Shown: positions 1-7,036 of the stretch, piece after piece
Layout: each line of letters begins with the position of its first letter
Position numbering within the stretch: the first letter of the stretch is position 1
Assembly: GCA_016712985.1 (NCBI GenBank)
Contig: JADJQA010000008.1
Span: 62,001-126,000, forward strand
DNA length: 64,000 bases
Direction of reading: 5' to 3'
Source of the DNA: Sulfuritalea sp.
GTDB taxonomy: Bacteria > Pseudomonadota > Gammaproteobacteria > Burkholderiales > Rhodocyclaceae
Notes under the pieces: generated by a model
The model's input: only the letters and a program-made list of their open reading frames with translations
What the model was told of the DNA's origin: nothing
Database searches by the model: none
Program-made: the position numbers and the translations under genes

Positions 1-337
1 AGACCCCCGCCCGGGTATCCGCTCCGGCCTTGATCCAGCCCGGCATGGCCGCCTTGCCGGCGTCGATCAGGGCGTCGGCCCTGCACCGCGGGTAGGAGAT
101 GTTCAGGGGCAGGCCGTAGGGCGACACTTCCGCGCCGCCGCGATCGATGACACCCGGCTGATCCAGGTAGAACTGCGCGCCGCGATAGGCCTCGAAGGCC
201 TTGTGCCCGTCCGCGATGGCGGACTCGCCGTAGGCGCGCGGCCCTTCGGCATAGGGACTCCAGTAACCGCGCGATTCAATTGCCGCAACCGCGCGCTGCA
301 ACAGGGCCTGGTGCTTTTCGAACATTGCATGGGGCAT
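1..337 (-). CDS. paaN: PaaN, phenylacetate-degradation aldehyde dehydrogenase family protein (N-terminal part, runs off the window)
   Basis: Reading from an ATG at 337, the open frame gives about 112 residues beginning MPHAMFEKHQALLQRAV and continues past the left edge without a stop. This opening, with the following ESRGYWSPY and PSPYAEGPRAYGE-like stretches, resembles PaaN, an aldehyde dehydrogenase-fold protein of phenylacetate catabolism. An AGGAGA ribosome binding site at 343-348 (complement) lies just before the ATG. The catalytic part is outside the window, so the call rests on the N-terminus and on the neighbouring paa genes. It is transcribed away from paaG/paaI/paaJ and follows the flavodoxin gene on the same strand, 72 bases downstream. 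Confidence 0.75.
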   Translation of the reverse strand, partial: MPHAMFEKHQALLQRAVAAIESRGYWSPYAEGPRAYGESAIADGHKAFEAYRGAQFYLDQPGVIDRGGAEVSPYGLPLNISYPRCRADALIDAGKAAMPGWIKAGADTRAGV

Positions 338-409
338 TCGGGTTCTCCTGGGAAATCGCCACTTCTCGGGTCGATCGGCGGTGTGTTGCGGGTGCAACGA
401 TAGCAGGTA

Positions 410-859
410 TCACAACAGGGTAACCCACTCCTGAGCCCAGTTAAGCGCCTCCTCGTCGGGCAGCGGCTGCGTGCAGGCATCGATCTCGAGCCGCTCGCCC
501 AACCTGCGTGCCCCGCAGTCCGAAAACAGGGCGTCCATATCCTTGCCGGCCTTGCAGAAGGTTGCCTTGTAGGTCTGGTCGCCGAGCGCAATCACGCCGT
601 AGCGCAGATGCGAAAGGTCAGGCGCTTCTGCGCGCAGGCGTTCGGCCAGCGGAATGATGTTGTCCGGCAGTTCGCCATCGCCGTGCGTCGAGGTACACAC
701 CAGCACCACGTCGCGATCCGCAAGATCGACGCTGCCGGCATCGGCGTCGCCGGCGACCTCGACTTCATGGCCGAGGCCGGGCAGGTTGTCCGACAGATGG
801 TCGGCACACATCTGGGCGTTGCCCGACTCGGTGCCGACGATGATCAGTATCCTGGCCAT
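410..859 (-). CDS. Flavodoxin (MioC-like single-domain flavoprotein)
   Basis: This 149-residue protein has the flavodoxin FMN phosphate-binding loop at its start (IVGTESGNAQM, residues 7-17), a second FMN loop (TSTHGDGELPDN) and a third (LGDQTY). Its size fits a stand-alone flavodoxin of the MioC/sulfite reductase flavodoxin-domain type, which carries one electron pair in the cytoplasm. It is the first gene of the leftward unit that continues into paaN and diverges from the paaA-like operon. A role as electron carrier for an aromatic-ring oxygenase or reductase is an inference from context only. Confidence 0.88.
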   Translation of the reverse strand: MARILIIVGTESGNAQMCADHLSDNLPGLGHEVEVAGDADAGSVDLADRDVVLVCTSTHGDGELPDNIIPLAERLRAEAPDLSHLRYGVIALGDQTYKATFCKAGKDMDALFSDCGARRLGERLEIDACTQPLPDEEALNWAQEWVTLL

Positions 860-1054
860 TGCGTTCTCTCATGTCCTCCTGGCGCCAAGGGTTGGCGACG
901 TGATACATTTTTATTGTACCCTGCGAACGCATTCTGTGTCATAATTGATTTGATACTATGTGAATATTTCGTATTGCTGATATTGTATCTCGTCGCCGCG
1001 CGGCGATTTGCTTCTTTAGGCTGCGGGGCATGGGCACACACTCTGGAGCGAGAC
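860..1054. promoter_or_regulatory. A/T-rich divergent promoter region between the flavodoxin/paaN unit and the paaA-like operon
   Basis: The gap between the divergent starts at 859 and 1055 is markedly richer in A and T than its surroundings, above all 905-990. It contains TTGATTTGATACTATG-like and TATTGCTGATATTG-like stretches. Both transcription units must start here. No single -35/-10 pair or perfect operator palindrome stands out, so I mark the region and not a site. A GGAG at 1045-1048 is the ribosome binding site of the rightward gene. Confidence 0.5.
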
Positions 1055-1849
1055 ATGCAGAAGACGGATCAGGACTTTCTGCGGCGCATCGCCGCGGGTC
1101 ATACAGTCGGTGCCCCCCAGGGCGATTTCCTGCGCTGCGCGGGAGAACCGGTGCCGAGCGGCTATCGCAACGAACTGATGCGCCTGGTGGTGGTCTTTGC
1201 CGATTCCGAGCTGGCGGGCGCCGCCGGCTTCTGCCCCTTCATCAACCGCGGGCCGGGGCTGCCGGAGCGCATCGTCGCGGCGAAGATCGTTACCGAGAAG
1301 TATGTACACGCCGAGATGGCGCTCAAACTCTTGCAACCCTTCGGCGTGAACCCGATGCTCTATGTGCGTTCCCACGCCTGGGATTCGCGCCTTGACCGCA
1401 ATCTCGATCTGGGTACCCGGCGCATCGGCGGCGACAAGCGGCTGAACGTCTTCCACTATCCGCTGGAAGGCTGGGAAGACGCCATTGTCTTCAATATGCT
1501 GATGGGCGCGGCCACCGCGATCCAGTTGGCCGAAATGGCGCAGAGCTCCTACACGCCGCTGGCCGAGGCCATCACGCAGATCCTGCCGCGCGAAAAGGAA
1601 CATGCGGAGCTGGGCGAAAGCGGCGTCAGGCAGGCAATCGAGCGTAGCGGCAGCAAGACCGCGGCGCAAGCCGCCGCCGCCTACTGGCATCCGCGCGTCG
1701 CCGCCACCTTCGGCCGCGTCGATTCGGATCATGCCGCAATCTACATCCAGTACGGCCTGCGCCGCCGCAACAGCGCTGAAATGCTGGACGACTGGAACGC
1801 GCACTCGGCCGAGGCGCTGACGCGGCTCGGCCTCGCGATCCCAGACTGA
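1055..1849 (+). CDS. PaaA/PaaC-like ferritin-fold protein of the phenylacetate-CoA epoxidase family (single, atypical)
   Basis: I chose the ATG at 1055 (MQKTDQDFLRRIAAG), which has GGAG at 1045-1048; the longer open frame upstream is non-coding. The 264-residue protein resembles the PF05138 family of phenylacetyl-CoA 1,2-epoxidase subunits. It has a first-helix Glu (FADSELAG), a helix with EKYVHAE, the FHYPLEGWED stretch and a clear ExxH in REKEHAEL. The second helix reads E-x-x-x-H where PaaA has ExxH, so the di-iron site may differ or be lost. It heads an operon with paaG, paaI and paaJ. No paaB, paaC, paaD or paaE is in the window, so it may be a paralog and not the catalytic subunit of a standard epoxidase. 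Confidence 0.7.
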   Translation: MQKTDQDFLRRIAAGHTVGAPQGDFLRCAGEPVPSGYRNELMRLVVVFADSELAGAAGFCPFINRGPGLPERIVAAKIVTEKYVHAEMALKLLQPFGVNPMLYVRSHAWDSRLDRNLDLGTRRIGGDKRLNVFHYPLEGWEDAIVFNMLMGAATAIQLAEMAQSSYTPLAEAITQILPREKEHAELGESGVRQAIERSGSKTAAQAAAAYWHPRVAATFGRVDSDHAAIYIQYGLRRRNSAEMLDDWNAHSAEALTRLGLAIPD

Positions 1850-1870
1850 TCGACCTCCGGAGCCCAGGAA

Positions 1871-2659
1871 ATGGACTACCAGAACATCATTTTTTCGCTC
1901 GCGGATGGCATCGCCCGCCTCACCCTGAACCGTCCGGACCGGCTTAACTGCTTCAACGGCGAGATGCATCTGGAACTGCGCGATGCATTGACCCGGACGC
2001 GCGACGGGCGTGCCCGCGTGCTGCTGCTGACCGGAGCGGGGCGCGGCTTCTGTGCCGGGCAGGACTTGTCCGACCGCAATGTCGCCGCAGGCGGCGAGCC
2101 GGTCGATCTCGGCCATACCATCGAGACCCTCTACAAGCCGCTGGTGTTGACCCTGCGCGCCCTTGAAATGCCGGTGATCTGCGCCGTGAACGGCATCGCC
2201 GCCGGGGCCGGGGCGAGCATTGCCCTGGCCTGCGACCTGGTGCTGGCGGCGCGCTCGGCAGCGTTCATACAGGCCTTTTGCAAGATTGGTCTGGTGCCCG
2301 ACACCGGCGCCACCTGGGCGCTACCGCGCCTGGTCGGATCCGCCCGCGCCATGGGTCTGGCGATGCTGGGCGACAAACTCGGCGCCGAGCAAGCCGAAGC
2401 CTGGGGACTGATCTGGAAATGCGTCGATGACGACAAGCTGATGGCCGAAGCCAACAGGCTCGCCATCCACTTCAGCACCGCGCCGACCAGGGGACTGGCC
2501 CGCACCAAGCAGGCGCTCTACGCCAGCAGCGGCAACAGCCTGGAGCAGCAACTCGAACTGGAACGCAGTTGCCAACGCGAGCTCGGCTTCGGTCACGACT
2601 ACCGCGAGGGCGTCGCCGCCTTCATGGAAAAGCGCAGCCCAAAGTTTACGGGCGAATGA
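1871..2659 (+). CDS. paaG: PaaG, 1,2-epoxyphenylacetyl-CoA isomerase (enoyl-CoA hydratase family)
   Basis: The 262-residue crotonase-fold protein matches PaaG closely along its whole length. It has LTLNRPDRLNCFN at the start, the oxyanion-hole and CoA segment GRGFCAGQDLSDRN (residues 58-70), AVNGIAAGAGAS, and LVPDTGATW with the catalytic-type Asp144. PaaG opens the epoxide ring of phenylacetyl-CoA epoxide to an oxepin-CoA. It ends KRSPKFTGE, the expected C-terminus for the family. The start ATG at 1871 has AGGAA just upstream. The gene sits 21 bases after the paaA-like gene, and its stop overlaps the start of paaI (ATGA at 2656-2659), so the operon is probably translationally coupled. Confidence 0.93.
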   Translation: MDYQNIIFSLADGIARLTLNRPDRLNCFNGEMHLELRDALTRTRDGRARVLLLTGAGRGFCAGQDLSDRNVAAGGEPVDLGHTIETLYKPLVLTLRALEMPVICAVNGIAAGAGASIALACDLVLAARSAAFIQAFCKIGLVPDTGATWALPRLVGSARAMGLAMLGDKLGAEQAEAWGLIWKCVDDDKLMAEANRLAIHFSTAPTRGLARTKQALYASSGNSLEQQLELERSCQRELGFGHDYREGVAAFMEKRSPKFTGE

Positions 2660-3102
2660 TGACGCTCACACCACAGCAGATCGCCGAACGCTGCACCGAA
2701 ATCATGTGGCCGGACGACCACGCCGCGCGAGGTCTTGGCATCACCATTGCCAGCATGTCGCCGGGCGGCGCCACGGTAACCATGCCGGTGCGCCAGGACA
2801 TGGTGAACGGGCACGGCATCTGCCATGGCGGCTTCATTTTCGCGCTGGCCGACACCACCTTCGCCTATGCCTGCAACAGCTTCAACCACCGCGCGGTGGC
2901 CGCCGGCGTGGACATCAACTTTGTCGCCCCGGCTCATCTTGGAGACACACTCACGGCTGCAGGCGGCGCCCGCCATCAGGGTGGGCGCACCGGCATCTAC
3001 GACATCGAGGTCAAAAACCAGAACGGCAAGACCATTGCCGTGTTCCGCGGCCGTTCGACCCGCATCAAGGGCCACTTCTTTGACGAAAGCATAATTCCAT
3101 GA
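2656..3102 (+). CDS. paaI: PaaI, hydroxyphenylacetyl-CoA thioesterase (hotdog fold)
   Basis: The start overlaps the paaG stop as ATGA (ATG 2656; a second ATG at 2659 is possible), giving 148 residues. Hotdog-fold thioesterase features are present: NGHGICHGGFIFALADTTFAYACN carries the Asn and acidic residue used by PaaI enzymes, followed by VDINFVAPAHLGDTL and the C-terminal strand GKTIAVFRGRS. PaaI removes CoA from dead-end phenylacetate-pathway thioesters. Its stop overlaps the paaJ start (ATGA at 3099-3102). Confidence 0.92.
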   Translation: MMTLTPQQIAERCTEIMWPDDHAARGLGITIASMSPGGATVTMPVRQDMVNGHGICHGGFIFALADTTFAYACNSFNHRAVAAGVDINFVAPAHLGDTLTAAGGARHQGGRTGIYDIEVKNQNGKTIAVFRGRSTRIKGHFFDESIIP

Positions 3103-4307
3103 CCCAACAGGCATTCATCTGCGACGCGGTACGCACACCGATCGGCCGCTACGGCGGCACACTGTCCGGCATTCGCACCGACGACCTGGCCGCGCTGCCG
3201 ATCAGGGCCCTGATGGCGCGCAATGGCAGCGTCGATTGGCAACAGATCGAGGATGTGATCTACGGCTGCGCCAACCAGGCGGGCGAAGACAACCGCAACG
3301 TGGCGCGCATGGCGGGGCTGCTGGCCGGCCTGCCGACAGCGGTGCCGGGAGCGACCATGAACCGGCTGTGCGGCTCCGGCATGGATGCCGTCGGCACGGC
3401 GGCGCGCGCGATCAAGGCCGGCGAAGCGGCGCTGATGATCGCCGGCGGCGTCGAAAGCATGAGCCGCGCGCCCTTCGTCATGCCGAAGGCCGACAGCGCC
3501 TTCTCGCGCAGCAACGCGGTGTATGACACGACCATCGGCTGGCGTTTCATCAACAAGCTGATGAAGCAGCGCTACGGCGTGGATTCCATGCCCGAAACCG
3601 CCGACAACGTCGCCGCCGAATTCGGCATCGGCCGTGCCGACCAGGATGCCTTCGCCCTGCGTTCGCAGCAGCGCTGGGGTATCGCCCAGGCCGCGGGACG
3701 CTTCAAGGACGAGATTGTCCCGGTCGAAATCGCGCAGAAGAAAGGTGACCCGAAGATTTTCGACACCGACGAGCACCCTCGCCCCGACACCACGCTGGAG
3801 CAACTGGCCAAGCTCAAGGGCATCAACGGCCCCGAACTCTCGGTCACGGCGGGAAATGCCTCGGGCGTGAATGACGGCGCCTGCGCCCTGCTCCTGGCAT
3901 CGGAAGCCGCCGCCAAGGCCCACGGCCTGACGCCGAAGGCCCGCGTCGTGGCCATGGCCACCGCCGGCGTGGCGCCGCGCATCATGGGTTTCGGCCCGGC
4001 CCCGGCGGTGAAGAAGCTGCTGGCGCAGACCGGACTGCGGCTCGACCAGATGGATGTCATCGAACTCAACGAAGCCTTCGCCGCGCAAGGCCTGGCGGTC
4101 ACCCGCGATCTCGGGCTGGCCGACGACGATCCGCGTATCAATCCCCAGGGCGGCGCCATCGCCATCGGCCATCCGCTGGGCATGAGCGGCGCGCGCCTGG
4201 TCGCCACGGCGATGTATCAGTTGCAGCGCGGCGGCGGCCGCTACGCCCTTTGCACGATGTGCATCGGCGTCGGCCAGGGGATCGCGCTGATCATTGAACG
4301 GGTCTGA
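3099..4307 (+). CDS. paaJ: PaaJ/PcaF-type 3-oxoadipyl-CoA (3-oxo-5,6-dehydrosuberyl-CoA) thiolase
   Basis: This 402-residue thiolase has the nucleophile Cys91 in NRLCGSGMDAV, the GHPLGMSGAR His motif near residue 358 and the second Cys in CTMCIGVGQG near the C-terminus. The opening QAFICDAVRTPIGRYGG and GCANQAGEDNRNVARMA are typical of the beta-ketoadipyl-CoA thiolase group. It performs the last CoA-dependent cleavage of the phenylacetate or beta-ketoadipate route. It is translationally coupled to paaI. PaaJ and PcaF cannot be separated by eye; the operon favours PaaJ. Confidence 0.92.
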   Translation: MTQQAFICDAVRTPIGRYGGTLSGIRTDDLAALPIRALMARNGSVDWQQIEDVIYGCANQAGEDNRNVARMAGLLAGLPTAVPGATMNRLCGSGMDAVGTAARAIKAGEAALMIAGGVESMSRAPFVMPKADSAFSRSNAVYDTTIGWRFINKLMKQRYGVDSMPETADNVAAEFGIGRADQDAFALRSQQRWGIAQAAGRFKDEIVPVEIAQKKGDPKIFDTDEHPRPDTTLEQLAKLKGINGPELSVTAGNASGVNDGACALLLASEAAAKAHGLTPKARVVAMATAGVAPRIMGFGPAPAVKKLLAQTGLRLDQMDVIELNEAFAAQGLAVTRDLGLADDDPRINPQGGAIAIGHPLGMSGARLVATAMYQLQRGGGRYALCTMCIGVGQGIALIIERV

Positions 4308-4344
4308 CTGGCAGGTAGTCACGTTGAAGGCAATCGATAGGTTT

Positions 4345-4410
4345 GTCATTCCGGCGAAAGCCGGAATCCAGCGGTACGCCACTGGATTCCGGGTCAAGCC
4401 CGGAATGACG
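4345..4410. repeat. REP-like palindromic repeat pair
   Basis: Two facing hairpins, GTCATTCCGGCGAAAGCC... at 4345-4371 and CTGGATTCCGGGTC...GGAATGACG at 4382-4410, form a BIME-like unit just after paaJ. The same family recurs at about 12427, 13803, 17783, 22011, 25853, inside 35955-36149, and at 36934. Confidence 0.8.
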
Positions 4411-4462
4411 GGCCAGGGGGACCGCGCTCGTTTCACCTTGATTAGCCCCTAGCACCGGGCCG

Positions 4463-4693
4463 ATGATTCGCTCCATGCGCCACTGGCCTGTTTCTTTCGT
4501 CATCCTCACCCTGCTTGGCGGCGTTTGTCTGCTGGTCGGTCTGTTCGCCCTGGGCGGGATGATGCGCGGCAGCCACCCGCTGTTCAACGACGACATGGCC
4601 GGCTGGGCCTTGATCGTCTCGGCGATCGCGCTGCTGCTGTCGGGCGCCTTTCCGCTGGTGCTGCGCCGCCTGCAGGAAAGGGACAGACCCTGA
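4463..4693 (+). CDS. Small two-helix membrane protein
   Basis: This 76-residue protein has two hydrophobic helices, about residues 9-30 (FVILTLLGGVCLLVGLFAL) and 46-66 (AGWALIVSAIALLLSGAFPL), separated by a short polar loop, and a charged C-terminus. I do not recognise a family. Its stop codon overlaps the next gene (CTGA at 4690-4693), and the next gene's ribosome binding site lies inside its last codons, so the two are probably co-translated. Confidence 0.6.
   Translation: MIRSMRHWPVSFVILTLLGGVCLLVGLFALGGMMRGSHPLFNDDMAGWALIVSAIALLLSGAFPLVLRRLQERDRP
4674..4683 (+). promoter_or_regulatory. Ribosome binding site that supports a CTG start for the methyltransferase
   Basis: AGGAAAGGGA ends 6 bases before CTG 4690-4692. 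No ATG, GTG or TTG occurs in the methyltransferase frame between TTG 4525 (which would overlap the whole upstream gene) and well inside the conserved domain. Confidence 0.6.
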
Positions 4694-5436
4694 GCGCGAC
4701 TGACCACTTCTCGGCTCACGCCGCCGACTACGCCAAGGCCAGGCCTTCCTATCCGCCCGAGCTATTCACCTGGCTCGCGCAACAATGCCCGACGCACGAT
4801 CTGGCGTGGGACTGCGCCACCGGCAACGGGCAGGCGGCACTGGCGCTGACGAAACATTTCAAACAGGTTCACGCGACGGATCTTTCCGCCGAGCAGTTGG
4901 CCCAGACGAAACCGCATCCCCGCATCGACTACCGTGCCGCGCCGGCCGAAGCCAGCGGCCTGGCGGACAACAGTTGCGATCTGGTGACGGTGGCCCAGGC
5001 CCTGCACTGGTTCTGCAGCGACAGCTTCTACACCGAGGTCAAGCGGGTGCTCAAGCCGGACGGTGTGTTCGCCGCCTGGACCTATGGCCTCCTGCGCGGC
5101 GAACCGGAACTCGATGCCATGGTGCAGGACTTCCACACCAACCTCGTCGGGCGCTACTGGCCGGCCGAGCGGCACTGGGTCGATCGTGGCTACCAGGGCA
5201 TGCCATTTCCCTTCAAGGACATCGCCACGCCAGGTTTCGAGATCCGGCTGGAATGGACGCCAGCCGACCTGCTTGCCTATCTGCGCACCTGGTCGGCGAC
5301 ACAGCGCTGCATCAAGGAGACCGGAAGCGACCCGTGCATTGCGCTGGGCGAACGACTGCGCAAGATCTGGCCGGATCCGGCAACGAGAAGGATTATCATC
5401 TGGCCCATTGCCATGCGTTGCGGGAGCATCGAATGA
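4690..5436 (+). CDS. SAM-dependent class I methyltransferase (probable CTG start)
   Basis: The 248-residue protein opens (M)SATDHFSAHAADYAKARPSYP, the usual N-terminus of small TMT/YafE-type methyltransferases. The SAM-binding motif I is WDCATGNGQAA, followed by HATDLSAEQL, then the post-motif SCDLVTVAQALHWF and a PDGVFAAWTYG strand. The substrate is unknown. The start appears to be CTG at 4690, overlapping the stop of the small membrane protein, with a good ribosome binding site at 4674-4683. The C-terminus ends MRCGSIE at 5436, where its TGA overlaps the msrA ATG. Confidence 0.8.
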   Translation: MSATDHFSAHAADYAKARPSYPPELFTWLAQQCPTHDLAWDCATGNGQAALALTKHFKQVHATDLSAEQLAQTKPHPRIDYRAAPAEASGLADNSCDLVTVAQALHWFCSDSFYTEVKRVLKPDGVFAAWTYGLLRGEPELDAMVQDFHTNLVGRYWPAERHWVDRGYQGMPFPFKDIATPGFEIRLEWTPADLLAYLRTWSATQRCIKETGSDPCIALGERLRKIWPDPATRRIIIWPIAMRCGSIE

Positions 5437-6014
5437 ACAGCTAACACGGAACCAAAACCGCGACCGAAGTTGCCACCGGGCTTGCCACCGAACTTGCCAC
5501 ACTGGGCGGCGGCTGCTTCTGGTGCCTCGAAGCTGCCTTTGTGCAACTCATCGGCGTCGAATCGGTGGTCTCCGGCTACGCCGGCGGGCGCATGCCGAAT
5601 CCGGATTACCGCAGCGTCTGCGGCGGCGACACCGGCCATGCCGAAGTGGTCGAAGTACGCTTCGATTCGTCCGTCATCGACTACCGCACGCTGCTGCAAG
5701 CCTTCTTCGCCATCCACGACCCGACCACGCCCAATCGCCAGGGCAACGATGTCGGTACCCAATACCGCTCGGTGATCTTCACCCATGGCCCTGAGCAGGA
5801 AAATACCGCCCGCGCCATGATCGCGGAACTCGCGGCGGCGAAGATATGGCCCGCCCCCATCGTCACCGCCGTGTTGCCGGCGCCGACCTTCTGGCCGGCC
5901 GAAGGCCATCACCAGAACTACTTCGCCAACAATCCCGACCAGTCCTACTGCCAGTTCGTCGTCGCGCCGAAAGCGGCCAAACTGCGCAAGGTCTTCGCCG
6001 GGCGGATCAGATGA
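5433..6014 (+). CDS. msrA: Peptide methionine sulfoxide reductase MsrA (in-frame stop at codon 4)
   Basis: ATG 5433, coupled to the upstream stop and preceded by GGGAG, reads Met-Asn-Ser and then TAA at 5442-5444. The same frame then continues without interruption as a full MsrA. It has the catalytic-Cys motif GGGCFWCLEAAF, VVSGYAGG, GDTGHAEVVEV, GNDVGTQYRSVIF and FWPAEGHHQNYF. MsrA reduces methionine-S-sulfoxide in proteins. No ATG, GTG or TTG lies between the stop and the catalytic Cys; the first GTG (5541) would exclude it. So the gene is disrupted by a nonsense change, starts at a CTG near 5499, or the base call is wrong. Confidence 0.8.
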
Positions 6015-6089
6015 GACGTGCTTTTTCGGCCACCGGGCGGGGACCAGAAGGCTGGCACGCGATGACATCGACCATGACGGAAGCCCCTC

Positions 6090-6290
6090 CCGACGCGACC
6101 ACCGCGCCAGGACCCGCCCAACCGCGAGATGCTCATCCGCAACGGCGCGTTGCAACTCTCGGTGCCGGAACAGCCACGCGAGCAGCGCATGCCGATCGAC
6201 GGCTTTCTGCGCTGCTGGCCGAAGATCAGGCCGAGCGCGCCATCGGCATCGGGTACCTGCCGCCGTTCCCGACGTCGACTGACCGTCGAC
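6090..6290 (+). pseudogene. Remnant of a CheB methylesterase domain (CheB/CheR-fusion type)
   Basis: One frame reads PPNREMLIRNGALQLSV and EQPREQRMPIDGFLR (about 6114-6215). A second frame then reads LLAEDQAERAIGIG (about 6210-6260). Together they match the segment of CheB-type methylesterases that joins the VxPP-N strand to the RMPID-FFRSLAEDQ helix. The switch of frame, the missing catalytic Ser, His and Asp segments and the absence of a start mark a decayed fragment. It lies between msrA and a response regulator gene, and may be the trace of a lost hybrid sensor gene. Confidence 0.6.
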
Positions 6291-6307
6291 TTCGGGAGGA
6301 CGGCAAA

Positions 6308-7030
6308 GTGGTCTGTTCTCGCCCGCGGCATTCCCATCCGAAAGAATTCGTGAACAAGGACAACCCCAGCCACCGCACGGCACCCGTTGCCGGGCGTCCC
6401 ATCGGCGTATTGCTGGCGGATGACCATCCGGCCTTGCGCACCGGCTTGCGCAGCCTGCTGTCGACCGAGCCCGACATGGACGTCGTCGGCGAGTCGGGCA
6501 GTGGCGAAGAGGCCTACGCCTGGTACCGCGCCCATCAACCCGACGTGGTGGTGATGGACCTGTCGATGGAGGGCATGGGCGGCATGGAAGCGCTGGGCCG
6601 CATCGTCAAGCACGATTCCGCCGCGCGCATCCTGGTGTATTCGGTGTTTTCCACCGAGGTGATGCTCAATCGCGCGCTGTCGCTCGGCGCGCTTGGCTAC
6701 GTGACCAAGGGCAACGACACCGAAGTCCTGATCGACGGTATCCGCGAGGTGGCCAGAGGGCGCGGCTTCGTCAGCCCGGACCTGATCAGCGTCATGGTCC
6801 GGCGCCGTGCCAGCCGTGAACGTTCGCTGCTCGAGCAATTGAGCGACAGGGAATTCCAGATCCTGGTCCTCACCGCGCAGGGACTCCATGCCGAGGCCTG
6901 CGGGCAGGCTCTCAGCCTGAGCGAGAAGACCGTGCGCAACCACCTGACGAAGATCAAGGCCAAGCTGGGCGTGGTCGACACTGCCGGCCTGGTCCTCCTG
7001 GCGGTTGGCGCAGGACTGGTCGAGCCCTGA
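6308..7030 (+). CDS. NarL/FixJ-family response regulator
   Basis: A receiver domain (LLADDHPALRTG with the acidic pair, VVVMDLSM with the phosphorylatable Asp, GYVTKGND with the Lys) is followed by a LuxR-type helix-turn-helix (LSDREFQIL, then SLSEKTVRNHLTKIKAKL). I chose GTG 6308 because GGGAGGA at 6294-6300 sits 7 bases before it, giving 240 residues. GTG 6350, closer to the receiver, is the alternative. It converges tail-to-tail (6-base gap) with the PAS histidine kinase at 7037-8905, its likely partner. The HTH suggests it acts as a transcription factor; its targets are unknown. Confidence 0.85.
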   Translation: MVCSRPRHSHPKEFVNKDNPSHRTAPVAGRPIGVLLADDHPALRTGLRSLLSTEPDMDVVGESGSGEEAYAWYRAHQPDVVVMDLSMEGMGGMEALGRIVKHDSAARILVYSVFSTEVMLNRALSLGALGYVTKGNDTEVLIDGIREVARGRGFVSPDLISVMVRRRASRERSLLEQLSDREFQILVLTAQGLHAEACGQALSLSEKTVRNHLTKIKAKLGVVDTAGLVLLAVGAGLVEP

Positions 7031-7036
7031 AGCGGC

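Noticed and set aside
608..1054. Extension of the paaA-like frame upstream to 608
   Set aside because: The added segment is the antisense of the flavodoxin gene and the promoter; ATG 1055 has a ribosome site and the family N-terminus.
4525..5436. TTG 4525 as start of the methyltransferase
   Set aside because: It would overlap the entire small membrane protein gene and add about 55 residues of shadow sequence; the conserved N-terminus begins at CTG 4690.
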